A stretch of DNA of 24,785 nt from Gp13-AA77 sp036521995 (GTDB lineage: Bacteria > Acidobacteriota > Terriglobia > UBA7540). Below are positions 1-7,645 of the stretch, piece by piece. The stretch is taken from positions 1 to 24,785 of the forward strand of contig DATDGR010000105.1 in assembly GCA_036521995.1 (NCBI GenBank), given 5' to 3'. The position numbers and the translations under genes are program-made. Position 1 is the stretch's first letter; every line of letters starts with the position of its first letter. The notes under the pieces were generated by a model, which saw only the letters and a program-made list of their open reading frames with translations, was not told the DNA's origin and ran no database searches.

Positions 1-212
1 AAACTTCGATGCGCCTGCGCGCCCGAATTCCCGCCGGCATTCTGGCCGTAAGCGAGAGCGGCATCGGGGGTCCCAGTGATCTCGCCATGCTTCAGCGGGC
101 GGGGTTTGATGCGGTCTTGATCGGGGAGCGTCTGATCACGCAGGCGGACCCCGGGCGGACGCTGGCCGAACTTATTCGAAGGTACGATGAAGACTATGCG
201 CACCCGGATTAA
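1..212 (+). CDS. trpC: Indole-3-glycerol phosphate synthase, C-terminal fragment
   Basis: This is the 3' end of a gene that begins before the window; the reading frame is open from the first bases. About 70 residues are visible. They carry the last strands of the TIM barrel, including a VSESGI segment (strand 7, whose Glu/Ser residues bind substrate in the family) and the GFDAVLIGE phosphate-binding segment. The enzyme closes the indole ring, converting carboxyphenylamino-deoxyribulose phosphate to indole-3-glycerol phosphate in tryptophan synthesis. It overlaps the start of trpF by 26 nt, consistent with translational coupling in a trp operon. Identity rests on these motifs and on the trpF, trpB and trpA genes that follow. 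Confidence 0.9.
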   Translation, partial: TSMRLRARIPAGILAVSESGIGGPSDLAMLQRAGFDAVLIGERLITQADPGRTLAELIRRYDEDYAHPD

Positions 213-888
213 GATCTGCGGGATCATAAGCGTTGAAGACGCCGAGCTCGCGGTCGAACTCGGGGCTTCAGCCTTAGGCTTTAACTTCTACCCCCCCTCG
301 CCGCGCTACATCGCTCCCCAGGCTGCCCGGGCGATCATCGAGCGCGTGCCGCCCCTGGTGATGACGATCGGCGTCTTTGCGGACGAGGCTAGCGCTGCCC
401 AGGTCCTGAGCGTGGCGCGCGAAGCCGGCGTGGAGACGATCCAGCTTCACGGACCCCGCTGGCCGGAGGCACCCGAAGCGGACGGGCAACCCAACGGCTT
501 CAGATGGCCCTATCCGCTGATTCGCGCCGTCGCGGTTGGCGAGCACTTCGAGCCGGAGAGCCTGCGAGGCGTCGAAGCCGGCGCAGTTCTCCTCGACGCG
601 GTTCATCCTACGCTGAAAGGCGGCACCGGACAGACGATCGACTGGGCCAAGGCTCGCGAGGCCACGCGATTTGCGCGTATTATCCTGGCTGGCGGTCTTA
701 CGCCTGAAAACGTGGGCTACGCCATTAGGAACGTGCGGCCTTTTGCCGTCGATGTGGCGAGCGGCGTGGAGCAGGCGCCTGGGGTGAAAGACGCGTCCAA
801 ACTGCGGGCTTTTTTTGCGGCGGTTCGCGAGGCTGACGAGCGGCTGGACGCTGAAATGCCCCCTGGGCTCCGCCCAGGGCTGGGTTAG
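187..888 (+). CDS. trpF: Phosphoribosylanthranilate isomerase
   Basis: The 233-residue protein isomerises N-(5-phosphoribosyl)anthranilate to the 1-deoxyribulose phosphate form, the step before TrpC. The N-terminal KICGI motif contains the catalytic Cys (C11), and VLLDAVHP contains the catalytic Asp (D137). GGTGQ (145-149), LAGGL and DVASGVE are the usual phosphate-binding and barrel-closing motifs. Start 187 is preceded by GAAGG ending about 4 nt upstream; an in-frame ATG at 196 is an alternative that would leave MRTRIKICG. The gene overlaps trpC by 26 nt. The last dozen residues (PPGLRPGLG) are encoded by a GC-rich hairpin, so the tail looks like an add-on beyond the family core. Function is secure. 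Confidence 0.96.
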   Translation: MKTMRTRIKICGIISVEDAELAVELGASALGFNFYPPSPRYIAPQAARAIIERVPPLVMTIGVFADEASAAQVLSVAREAGVETIQLHGPRWPEAPEADGQPNGFRWPYPLIRAVAVGEHFEPESLRGVEAGAVLLDAVHPTLKGGTGQTIDWAKAREATRFARIILAGGLTPENVGYAIRNVRPFAVDVASGVEQAPGVKDASKLRAFFAAVREADERLDAEMPPGLRPGLG

Positions 889-904
889 GCCGGCCCTTCG
901 GGCC
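861..904. repeat. Tandem GC-rich hairpins at the trpF-trpB junction
   Basis: Two perfect stem-loops lie side by side. The first has an 8-bp stem (861-868 paired with 872-879) and a 3-nt loop, inside the last codons of trpF. The second has a 5-bp stem (892-896 with 900-904) and a TTC loop, just after the stop codon. No run of T follows either, so a classical intrinsic terminator is not supported. They may be REP-like elements or mRNA processing/stability structures in the intercistronic space. Confidence 0.5.
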
Positions 905-927
905 TGACAAAGGGAGTTCTCTTTACG

Positions 928-2130
928 ATGAGTACGGCAATATTCCAAGCCTGGCCCGACGCGCGCGGGCGGTACGGCGAATTCGGCGGACGTTACGTGC
1001 CCGAGACTCTCATGGGGCCGGTCGAGGAGCTCGACCGCGCCTGGCAAGCGGCCCGCTGCGATTCCGGCTTTCAGGCTGAGCTCAGCCGCCTGCTGCGCGA
1101 CTTCGCCGGCCGTCCCACGCCGCTCTTTCATGCCCGGCGCTTGACGGAGCACCTGGGCGGCGGGCAGATCTACCTGAAGCGCGAAGACCTGCTGCACACC
1201 GGCGCCCACAAGATCAACAACGCCCTCGGCCAGGGATTGCTGGCACGACGCATGGGAAAGCGTCGGCTGGTGGCGGAGACGGGTGCGGGCCAGCACGGGG
1301 TGGCCACGGCCACGGTGGCGGCGCTGCTCGGGCTCGAGTGCATGGTCTACATGGGCGAAGAAGACATGGCGCGGCAGGCGCCCAACGTCTTCCGCATGCG
1401 GCTGCTGGGCACCGAGGTGGTGGGCGTGAACGCGGGCTCGCGAACCCTCAAGGACGCCATCAACGAGGCCATGCGCGACTGGGTGACGAACGTCGAGAGC
1501 ACTCATTACCTGTTGGGATCGGTGCTCGGGCCGCATCCCTATCCCGAGATGGTGCGCGAGTTCCACCGCGCGATCGGCCAGGAGGCGCGCCGCCAGATTC
1601 TGGAGGCGGCTGGGCGGCTCCCCGATTACCTTTTCGCCTGCGTGGGCGGCGGGAGCAATTCGATCGGCCTGTTTTATGACTTTCTCGGCGATGCCGGCGT
1701 CAAGATGGTGGGCGTTGAGGCCGGCGGCCGCAGTCTGAATCTGGGTGAACACGCGGCGCGCTTCGCCGGTGGGCGTCCGGGCGTGCTTCACGGCGCTTAT
1801 ACTTACGTACTGCAGACCGATGACGGCCTGGTGTCGACCACCCACTCGGTTTCCGCCGGGCTCGACTATCCCGCGATCGGGCCCGAGCACGCGGCGCTCT
1901 TTCGAACCGGTCGCGTGGAGTATGTGCCAGCGAGTGACGCTGAGGCGCTCGAGGCCGCAAAGGTCCTCGCCCGAACTGAGGGGATCATTCCGGCGCTCGA
2001 GTCCGCCCACGCGCTGGCGGAGGCGATGAAGCGTGCGCCCGGCATGGCCCGAGAGTCTACTGTGGTGGTGAATCTTTCCGGGCGCGGCGATAAGGATTTG
2101 GGGATTTTTCAATCGGCAGGTGTGTTATAG
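928..2130 (+). CDS. trpB: Tryptophan synthase beta chain
   Basis: The 400-residue PLP enzyme condenses indole with L-serine to tryptophan in an alpha2-beta2 complex with TrpA. The Schiff-base lysine is K95 in HTGAHKINN, the catalytic Glu is E117 in AETGAGQHG, and GGGSNSIG (240-247) is the PLP phosphate-binding loop. Length and the N-terminal GEFGGRYVPETLM signature match the standard TrpB1 family rather than TrpB2. An AGGGAG Shine-Dalgarno sequence lies at 911-916. It follows trpF by 39 nt and precedes trpA by 102 nt, the latter gap filled by a palindromic element. Assignment is unambiguous. Confidence 0.98.
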   Translation: MSTAIFQAWPDARGRYGEFGGRYVPETLMGPVEELDRAWQAARCDSGFQAELSRLLRDFAGRPTPLFHARRLTEHLGGGQIYLKREDLLHTGAHKINNALGQGLLARRMGKRRLVAETGAGQHGVATATVAALLGLECMVYMGEEDMARQAPNVFRMRLLGTEVVGVNAGSRTLKDAINEAMRDWVTNVESTHYLLGSVLGPHPYPEMVREFHRAIGQEARRQILEAAGRLPDYLFACVGGGSNSIGLFYDFLGDAGVKMVGVEAGGRSLNLGEHAARFAGGRPGVLHGAYTYVLQTDDGLVSTTHSVSAGLDYPAIGPEHAALFRTGRVEYVPASDAEALEAAKVLARTEGIIPALESAHALAEAMKRAPGMARESTVVVNLSGRGDKDLGIFQSAGVL

Positions 2131-2137
2131 CGCAATT

Positions 2138-2228
2138 CGTGCCCTCTGTGCCTCTGTGGTGAGTCTCTCGCCGCGAAGACCAAGAATTCACCACTGAGAA
2201 CACAGCGGGCACGGAGAGCACAGAGAGA
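2138..2228. repeat. Imperfect inverted-repeat element between trpB and trpA
   Basis: A left arm at 2138-2163 and a right arm at 2188-2213 are inverted copies matching at about 21 of 26 positions with one gap. The left arm is rich in CTCTGTG and GTGGTGA words; the right arm continues into a CACAGAGAGAG tract that ends 4 nt before the trpA start codon and may serve as its purine-rich ribosome-binding region. The central part is about 25 nt. The structure resembles short non-coding palindromic elements scattered through intergenic spaces of large environmental genomes. No coding capacity is evident. Confidence 0.65.
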
Positions 2229-2232
2229 GTCG

Positions 2233-3075
2233 ATGAATTCGACGGCGACCATATCCCGTCTCGAGGCTCGCTTCCGCGCACTTCACGATCGCGGCCAAAA
2301 GGGCCTTGTGATCTATCTCACCGCCGGCGATCCCTCTCTTGATGCCACCGCCGACCTGCTGCAGGCGATTGAGCAGGGGGGTGCAGACGTGATCGAGCTG
2401 GGGATACCTTTCTCGGACCCGCTCGCCGACGGCCCTGTGATCCAGCGGGCCTCGGAACGGGCGTTGCACGGCGGTGCCACGCTGCGCAAAGTGCTGGAGC
2501 GATTGCCGGCCTGGCGCGCACGGTTGCGGGCGCCCATCGTGCTCTTCACTTATTTCAACCCCGTGCTGCAATACGGCCTCGAAGCCTTTGCGCGCGACGC
2601 GAACCGCGCCGGCGCAGATGCCGCACTCATCGTGGATCTCACGCCCGAAGAGGCTGGCGACTACATGGCCGTGATGCGTAGAGAGAATCTGGACACAGTG
2701 TTCCTGGCCTCGCCGACCTCCAGCGACGAGCGCCTGCGTCGGGTGGCTGGCGCCTCGACCGGATTCTTGTACCTGGTCTCCCGCACCGGAGTCACCGGCG
2801 AGAGCCAGCAGCTCTCAGCAGCGGTCCAGCCGCTGGTGGAGCGGGCCCGGCGTTTCACCTCGCTTCCTTTGGCCGTCGGCTTCGGTGTGTCGACTCCGGA
2901 GCAGGTCCGTGAAGTGCAGGCTCTGACGGACGCGGCCGTGGTGGGCAGCGCCGTGGTCCATGCCATCGAAGATCGTTATCCGAAGGGCGGGGCCCTGGCC
3001 GTCCAGGATTTTGTGCGTTACCTCAAAGGCGCAGATCACACAGATTTCGCCGACAAAAAGGCTCGGACCGTGTGA
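2233..3075 (+). CDS. trpA: Tryptophan synthase alpha chain
   Basis: The 280-residue TIM-barrel subunit cleaves indole-3-glycerol phosphate to indole and glyceraldehyde 3-phosphate and channels indole to TrpB. The catalytic pair is E55 and D66 in ELGIPFSDPLADGP, with the same 11-residue spacing as E49/D60 of the enterobacterial enzyme. YLVSRTGVTGE and GFGVSTPEQV are further family motifs. The region before the ATG is the arm of a palindromic element, with only a GAGAG-like purine stretch as a ribosome-binding site. The last 15 or so codons (from GADHTDF on) fall inside the arm of a second element, so the C-terminus is extended by about 13 residues compared with typical TrpA. Confidence 0.97.
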   Translation: MNSTATISRLEARFRALHDRGQKGLVIYLTAGDPSLDATADLLQAIEQGGADVIELGIPFSDPLADGPVIQRASERALHGGATLRKVLERLPAWRARLRAPIVLFTYFNPVLQYGLEAFARDANRAGADAALIVDLTPEEAGDYMAVMRRENLDTVFLASPTSSDERLRRVAGASTGFLYLVSRTGVTGESQQLSAAVQPLVERARRFTSLPLAVGFGVSTPEQVREVQALTDAAVVGSAVVHAIEDRYPKGGALAVQDFVRYLKGADHTDFADKKARTV

Positions 3076-3210
3076 TATTCACCGCGACGTGCCTTGCACG
3101 CCGTCCAAAAAGCCGATCCGTGGCCCTTTCTTGGGGCGATCGGTTGTTCTGAGCGACGCGCACGATTGCAAAACGGAGTCTACTCGGTGAAATCTGCTTA
3201 ATCTGCGGAT
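3028..3210. repeat. Inverted-repeat element spanning the trpA 3' end and spacer
   Basis: The left arm (3028-3053) lies within the trpA reading frame; the right arm (3184-3210) lies just before the chorismate mutase start. Read as inverted copies, the last 23 positions match at 19 sites, around a shared word CAGATTTC. About 130 bp separate the arms, with no open reading frame worth calling. The element has the appearance of a miniature palindromic insertion into the trpA-aroQ junction. Confidence 0.6.
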
Positions 3211-3221
3211 GAATCAAGCAT

Positions 3222-3557
3222 ATGGGCGAACTCGAGGACTGGCGAAGACGCATCGATGAGATCGATGAGCAACTGCTCAAATTGCTCAACGAGCGCGCGC
3301 AATGCGCCGTGGAAGTAGGACATTTCAAAAAGAAGAACCATCAGCCGGTGTGGCAGCCCGAGCGGGAGCTTGAGATTCTGCGCCACGTGGTGCAGTCAAA
3401 CCCCGGGCCGCTCGATGATGCCGCCATTCGCAGGCTCTTCGAGCGCATCATCGACGAGGCGCGGTCGCTGGAGCGACATACGATGAGCGAGGCCAGTTCG
3501 GGAACTGTTCCTAAAGCTGATTGTGAAGCGGGTCCGCCACAGGGTGGGAAGGAGTAG
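3222..3557 (+). CDS. Chorismate mutase, AroQ class, monofunctional
   Basis: The 111-residue protein is an all-helical AroQ-type chorismate mutase converting chorismate to prephenate, the first step toward tyrosine and phenylalanine. Aligned by eye with the E. coli P-protein domain, R8, R25, K36, R48 and E49 correspond to active-site residues R11, R28, K39, R51 and E52; E84 sits where Q88 is found in E. coli, a substitution seen in other family members. Q45 replaces D48. Residues 88-111 form a polar tail outside the fold. The ATG lies about 12 nt after a palindromic arm with no strong Shine-Dalgarno sequence. DAHP synthase follows after 6 nt, so the two are probably co-translated and may interact. 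Confidence 0.93.
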   Translation: MGELEDWRRRIDEIDEQLLKLLNERAQCAVEVGHFKKKNHQPVWQPERELEILRHVVQSNPGPLDDAAIRRLFERIIDEARSLERHTMSEASSGTVPKADCEAGPPQGGKE

Positions 3558-3563
3558 GCGGGA

Positions 3564-4580
3564 ATGATCGTCGTCATGCAGGAGGGTGCGAGCGAGGAGC
3601 AGATTCAAGCCGTCATTCGCAACCTCATGGATCAGGGTTTTGACGTTCACCGCTCGACGGGCGCCGTGCAGACCGTGCTCGGCGGCGTGGGCGCCAAAGT
3701 CGATTTCGACACCCGGGTGGTGGAATTAATGGAGGGCGTGCAGGAAGTGCACCCCGTGGTGGCGCCGTATAAGCTCGCCAGCCGTCACTTCCGCCCTGAA
3801 GGAACCGTCGTTGATCTCGGCAAGGATGTGAAGGTGGGCGGCAAGCAGGTGGTGGTAATGGCGGGTCCGTGCAGCGTGGAGGGCCTGGAGCAGATGGAAG
3901 CCATCGCTCAGCTCGTTTCCAGGCTGGGCGTGCGCGTGATGCGCGGCGGCGCCTTCAAGCCACGCACGTCGCCCTATTCATTTCAAGGCCTCGGAGCGCG
4001 TGGACTCGAGGTCTTTCGCCAGGTGGCCGATCGATACAACATGGTGGTGGTCTCGGAGGTGATGGACCAAACTCAGATTCCGCTGATGCTCGATTTTGTG
4101 GATGTGCTGCAGGTGGGCGCGCGCAACATGCAAAATTACAACCTCCTGAAGGAGCTCGGCAAGGTATCCAGGCCGGTGCTGTTGAAGCGGGGGATCGCGG
4201 CCACGATCGAAGAACTGCTGCTTTCGGCTGAGTACATCATGTCCGGCGGCAATTACAACGTGATCCTGTGCGAGCGCGGCATCCGCACCTTCGAAAGTGC
4301 CACCCGCAACACCCTGGACGTCTCCGCCATTCCCGTCATCCAGAAGCTGTCCCATCTGCCCATCATCGCTGATCCATCGCATGCGACCGGCCGGCGTGAC
4401 AAGGTGCTGCCCATGGCTCGGGCGGCCGTGGCCGCAGGGGCTGACGGGATCCTGGTGGAAGTCCATCACGACCCCGATAAAGCGCTGAGCGACGGCCCCC
4501 AAGCTCTCTTTCCGGAGCAATTTGAGCAACTGATGAAGCAGTTGCACGTGATCGCGGAGGCGGTCGACCGCACATTATAG
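3564..4580 (+). CDS. aroF: 3-deoxy-7-phosphoheptulonate synthase (DAHP synthase), type I-beta with N-terminal regulatory domain
   Basis: The 338-residue enzyme condenses phosphoenolpyruvate and erythrose 4-phosphate, the committed step of the shikimate pathway. Residues 1-70 form a ferredoxin-like/ACT-like domain (starting MIVVMQEGAS), the part that confers feedback inhibition by Tyr/Phe in the Thermotoga enzyme. The barrel carries metal ligands C103 (GPCSVE), H273 (PSHATG), E299 and D310, matching Thermotoga C102, H272, E298 and D309 with an offset of one, plus RGGAFKPRTSPYSFQG. GGAAGGAG at 3547-3554 gives a strong ribosome-binding site. It sits between chorismate mutase and prephenate dehydrogenase. 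The gene symbol is the one commonly used for this class and could equally be given as aroA(G). Confidence 0.96.
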   Translation: MIVVMQEGASEEQIQAVIRNLMDQGFDVHRSTGAVQTVLGGVGAKVDFDTRVVELMEGVQEVHPVVAPYKLASRHFRPEGTVVDLGKDVKVGGKQVVVMAGPCSVEGLEQMEAIAQLVSRLGVRVMRGGAFKPRTSPYSFQGLGARGLEVFRQVADRYNMVVVSEVMDQTQIPLMLDFVDVLQVGARNMQNYNLLKELGKVSRPVLLKRGIAATIEELLLSAEYIMSGGNYNVILCERGIRTFESATRNTLDVSAIPVIQKLSHLPIIADPSHATGRRDKVLPMARAAVAAGADGILVEVHHDPDKALSDGPQALFPEQFEQLMKQLHVIAEAVDRTL

Positions 4581-4624
4581 GTATGAGGTGGTGTCGCCCC
4601 GAGCGGCCGGCAACCAGGTCTGAC

Positions 4625-5500
4625 ATGAATGCATCAACAAACCCCTTTCATCGTGTCGCGCTTATCGGCGTGGGCCTGATCGGGGGCTCCTGGGGACTGG
4701 CCCTGAAGCATCGAGGCTTCGCCGGGCGGATTGTGGGTTGTGACCGGCCGCAGGTTCTCGATCGGGCCCTCGAACTTGGCGCCATTGATGAGGCTGAGCC
4801 TGATCTTGCGGCTTCGGTACGGGGGGCTGGTCTCGTCATTCTGGCGGCTCCAGTTGCGGCCATTCTCGAGCAGTTGCCCCAAATCAAAGAGGTCGCATCG
4901 CCGCAGGCAATGGTGACGGACACGGGTAGCACCAAGCGTGCGATCTTGGCGCGGGCGCGCATGATCTTCGGGGAAGAGCCACTCTTCTTGGGCGCACACC
5001 CTCTGGCGGGCAAAGAGCAGTCGGGAATTGAGAACGCCAACGCAAGCCTTTTTGAAAGCGCACGCTACGTGGTCACTCCGCTCGCGCCATCCCATCTCCA
5101 GGATCAACGTGTGGAGGCGTTGCTGGCGATGGTCCGGGGAGTGGGTGCGCGCCCTTTTGTGACCGACGCGGATACACACGACCGTGCCCTCGCACTTCTG
5201 AGCCACTTGCCTCAGTTGGTCTCCACCGGGCTCGCCAGCCTCATCGCCGCGGAGGACCACCGGCATACTTTGCCCCTGGAACTTGCGGCCGCCGGCTTTC
5301 GCGACATGACCCGCCTGGCCGAAAGCCCTTACGCGGTCTGGCACGACGTCTGCCTCACCAATGGCGACAACCTGCGGCCGGCGATTGACTCACTCATCCG
5401 AAAGCTGGAAGCCATGAAAGAGCGGCTCGGCAATGACGGCCTGAAGCAAGAATTTGATGAGGCGCTGAAACTCCGGGATCAGTGGAGGAAGACCCGTTAG
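4625..5500 (+). CDS. tyrA: Prephenate dehydrogenase
   Basis: The 291-residue enzyme oxidatively decarboxylates prephenate to 4-hydroxyphenylpyruvate for tyrosine synthesis, using NAD(P). A Rossmann GxGxxGG motif (GVGLIGGS) lies near the N-terminus. TDTGSTK, GAHPLAGKEQSGIENA, the FVTDADTHDRALALLSHLPQ segment and AAGFRDMTRLAES are the family's substrate-binding motifs. ATG 4625 is chosen because the protein then begins 10 residues before the first beta strand. The frame is open back to an ATG at 4583, but that start would add a 14-residue Arg-rich leader not typical of the family and has an AGGT directly abutting it. No C-terminal ACT domain is present. It is the last recognisable gene of the aromatic operon. 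Confidence 0.94.
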   Translation: MNASTNPFHRVALIGVGLIGGSWGLALKHRGFAGRIVGCDRPQVLDRALELGAIDEAEPDLAASVRGAGLVILAAPVAAILEQLPQIKEVASPQAMVTDTGSTKRAILARARMIFGEEPLFLGAHPLAGKEQSGIENANASLFESARYVVTPLAPSHLQDQRVEALLAMVRGVGARPFVTDADTHDRALALLSHLPQLVSTGLASLIAAEDHRHTLPLELAAAGFRDMTRLAESPYAVWHDVCLTNGDNLRPAIDSLIRKLEAMKERLGNDGLKQEFDEALKLRDQWRKTR

Positions 5501-5575
5501 TCTTGATCGTCTTAGTCTTCGTATCGCAGCGGCGCCAATAGGCGGGTCCAGGCGCGTCATTCCTAGTAGGATGGG

Positions 5576-6103
5576 ATGGTTATTGGAGCTATGATGCTTG
5601 AGAACGTTTTCGCCATTCTGAGTTCGACCCCGGAAAAGCTGAAGCGCGAGCTCCAAGATCTTTCGCTTGCGGAGATGAAAGCCCGTCCGGCTCCTGGCAA
5701 GTGGTCCGTGCGGGAGATTCTGGCGCATCTGGCCGACGTCGAGCGGCACGGCATGCGGGAACGCGTAGAGGCGATCGTCACCGAGGACGGTCCTGTCTTT
5801 GAGCCTTTCGAGCAGGAGAAGCGGGCGATTGACCTGCATTACGACCGGATTGATGCGCGCAAGTCGCTGGCCTCGCTGACCGCGCAGCGTCGAACCAATC
5901 TCAAATGGCTTCGCAAGCTGCGGCCAGCCCAGTTGCGCCGGGTGGGAATTCATCGGGCGGTCGGCGATGTCAGCGCTCTGGATTTTCTTCATGAATGGGC
6001 CTTTCATGATCTGGGCCATCTTAAGCAGATTATGGAAGTGAAGCGCTACGCGCTTTATCCGCACATGGGGAACACGCAGAAGTTTTACAAATTTGGTCAG
6101 TGA
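5576..6103 (+). CDS. DinB family protein (putative metal-dependent enzyme)
   Basis: The 175-residue protein has the four-helix-bundle signature of the DinB/YfiT superfamily: an early PAPGKWSVREILAHLADVERH segment carrying the first metal-ligand His, and a late FLHEWAFHDLGHLKQI segment carrying the two others. Members bind a divalent metal and include thiol transferases; the substrate cannot be read from sequence. The start is uncertain: ATG 5576 follows AGTAGG (5565-5570), while ATG 5594 follows GGAG (5585-5588) with good spacing. It lies 75 nt after tyrA on the same strand and 64 nt before the CoA-transferase genes, and may belong to neither group. Confidence 0.85.
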   Translation: MVIGAMMLENVFAILSSTPEKLKRELQDLSLAEMKARPAPGKWSVREILAHLADVERHGMRERVEAIVTEDGPVFEPFEQEKRAIDLHYDRIDARKSLASLTAQRRTNLKWLRKLRPAQLRRVGIHRAVGDVSALDFLHEWAFHDLGHLKQIMEVKRYALYPHMGNTQKFYKFGQ

Positions 6104-6167
6104 CGGTGACGCGCCCGAGCCGCTTAAGAATCGGCGAGGTCCAGCCAGTACTAACCGGAGCAGCTCT

Positions 6168-6878
6168 GTGAACAAGGTCTTTCCCAACGCCGACGCCGCG
6201 GTCGCGGACATCGGTGACGGCGCCACCATCATGGTAGGAGGCTTCGGGCTGTGCGGCAATCCCGAAAACCTGATCGATGCTGTCCTCCGCAGAGGCATCC
6301 GCAACCTCACCGTGATCAGCAATAATGCGGGCGTGAGTGACCTCGGCCTTGGCAAGCTGCTCGGGAGCCGTCAGATCAGCAGGGTGATCGGCAGTTATGT
6401 GGGCGAAAACAAGCGGCTCGAAGATCAGGTGCTGAAAGGCGAAATCGAGCTGCAGCTCAATCCCCAGGGCACGCTCGTCGAGCGCATTCGCGCCGGTGGA
6501 GCGGGTATCGCCGGTTTCTACACGCCTACCGGGGTGGGCACCGTCGTGGCTGACGGCAAGGAAATGCGTAACTTTGAAGGCCGGCTCTACCTGCTCGAGC
6601 GGGGCCTGACGGCCGACGTTGCCTTCGTCAAGGCCTGGAAAGGCGACCGCTGGGGAAACCTGATCTATCGCAAGACGGCGCGCAATTTCAACCCCGTGAT
6701 GGCCACGGCCGCGCGGGTGACGATTGCCGAAGTGGAAGAGCTGGTTGACCTCGGCCAGCTTGATCCTAACAGCATCGTCACGCCGGGGATTTACGTGAAG
6801 CGCATCTTCCAGGGGATGAACTACGAGAAGCGCATTGAGAAACGAACCGTCCGGGTGAGGACCGGAGAAATCGGATAG
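6168..6878 (+). CDS. scoA: 3-oxoacid (acetoacetate/succinyl) CoA-transferase subunit A
   Basis: The 236-residue alpha subunit pairs with the next gene to transfer CoA from succinyl-CoA to acetoacetate or another 3-oxoacid. The GGFGLCGNPENLI segment (24-36) is the class I CoA-transferase signature for the A subunit, and GFYTPTGVGT is also typical. GTG 6168 is chosen as the start: GGAG at 6157-6160 is 7 nt upstream and the protein then begins at the expected NKVFPNADAAV position. A TTG at 6093 would add 25 unrelated residues and overlap the DinB gene. The partner subunit lies 85 nt downstream. The exact substrate is not determined; SCOT-type activity is the usual assignment. Confidence 0.93.
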   Translation: MNKVFPNADAAVADIGDGATIMVGGFGLCGNPENLIDAVLRRGIRNLTVISNNAGVSDLGLGKLLGSRQISRVIGSYVGENKRLEDQVLKGEIELQLNPQGTLVERIRAGGAGIAGFYTPTGVGTVVADGKEMRNFEGRLYLLERGLTADVAFVKAWKGDRWGNLIYRKTARNFNPVMATAARVTIAEVEELVDLGQLDPNSIVTPGIYVKRIFQGMNYEKRIEKRTVRVRTGEIG

Positions 6879-6963
6879 AATCGTCTTCCACCGCCGCAAA
6901 AGGCGATTGATGAAATCGTCGAGGAACTGCATACTTCGTTAGCCTTACTTGAACCTGCGACCG

Positions 6964-7617
6964 ATGGACAAACGGGAACAGATCGCGCGCCGTATCGCTC
7001 ATGAACTCGCCGACGGCTACTACGTCAATCTTGGCATCGGGATCCCCACGCTGGTTTCGAATTTCATTCCGCCCGGCATCGAGGTGATTCTGCAGTCGGA
7101 GAACGGTATGCTCGGCGTCGGACCTTTCCCCTTCGAGGGCGAGGAGGACCCGGACCTGATCAACGCGGGCAAGGAGACCGTCACGGAGATTCCCGGCACC
7201 TCGTATTTTTCGAGCGCCGAGTCTTTCGCCATGATTCGCGGCGGTCACGTGGATCTGACGGTACTCGGCGCCATGGAGGTGGATGGGAACGGAAACCTCG
7301 CGAGCTGGATGATTCCAGGCAAGGTGGTGAAGGGCATGGGCGGCAGCATGGATCTGGTGGCGGGCGCGAACCGCGTCATCGTCGCCATGGAGCACGCGAC
7401 CAAAGATGGACGACCGAAGATCTTGAAGCGCTGCACGCTGCCGCTTACCGGCACCGGGGTGGTGGACACCATCGTGACCGAACTCGCCGTGATCGACGTG
7501 ACCCCCGACGGCCTGCTGCTGAAGGAGATCGCGTCCGGACTCACGGTCGAAGACGTTCAGCGCGCGACCGAGGCCACTCTGGGAGTCGGCCCCAACCTCC
7601 GCACTTACGCAATTTGA
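6964..7617 (+). CDS. scoB: 3-oxoacid (acetoacetate/succinyl) CoA-transferase subunit B
   Basis: The 217-residue beta subunit carries the catalytic glutamate E46 in the SENGMLG motif, which forms the glutamyl-CoA thioester intermediate. GYYVNLGIGIPTLVSNFIP and the GGHVDLTVLGAMEVD segment are strong family matches. ATG 6964 gives the normal MDKREQIARRIA N-terminus; a TTG at 6949 is less likely. No clear Shine-Dalgarno sequence precedes it. With subunit A it would form a heterodimer or heterotetramer in the cytoplasm, acting in ketone-body or short-chain acid use. No acetoacetyl-CoA thiolase or hydroxybutyrate dehydrogenase gene is adjacent. It ends 28 nt from the convergent phzF-like gene, with no obvious terminator. 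Confidence 0.94.
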   Translation: MDKREQIARRIAHELADGYYVNLGIGIPTLVSNFIPPGIEVILQSENGMLGVGPFPFEGEEDPDLINAGKETVTEIPGTSYFSSAESFAMIRGGHVDLTVLGAMEVDGNGNLASWMIPGKVVKGMGGSMDLVAGANRVIVAMEHATKDGRPKILKRCTLPLTGTGVVDTIVTELAVIDVTPDGLLLKEIASGLTVEDVQRATEATLGVGPNLRTYAI

Positions 7618-7645
7618 CCTCAATGCCATCCAGGCGCCGGAGCTG

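Noticed and set aside
274..2112. A 612-codon open frame on the minus strand opposite trpF and trpB
   Set aside because: It is the shadow of two certain genes in high-GC DNA; its translation is His/Arg/Gly-rich with no recognisable domain.
6093..6167. TTG start extending subunit A of the CoA-transferase by 25 residues
   Set aside because: The extension is unrelated to the family and the GTG at 6168 has a well-placed GGAG.
7618..7645. Terminator between the convergent scoB and PhzF-family genes
   Set aside because: Only a weak GGCGCC-centred palindrome and no T-tract is present on either strand.
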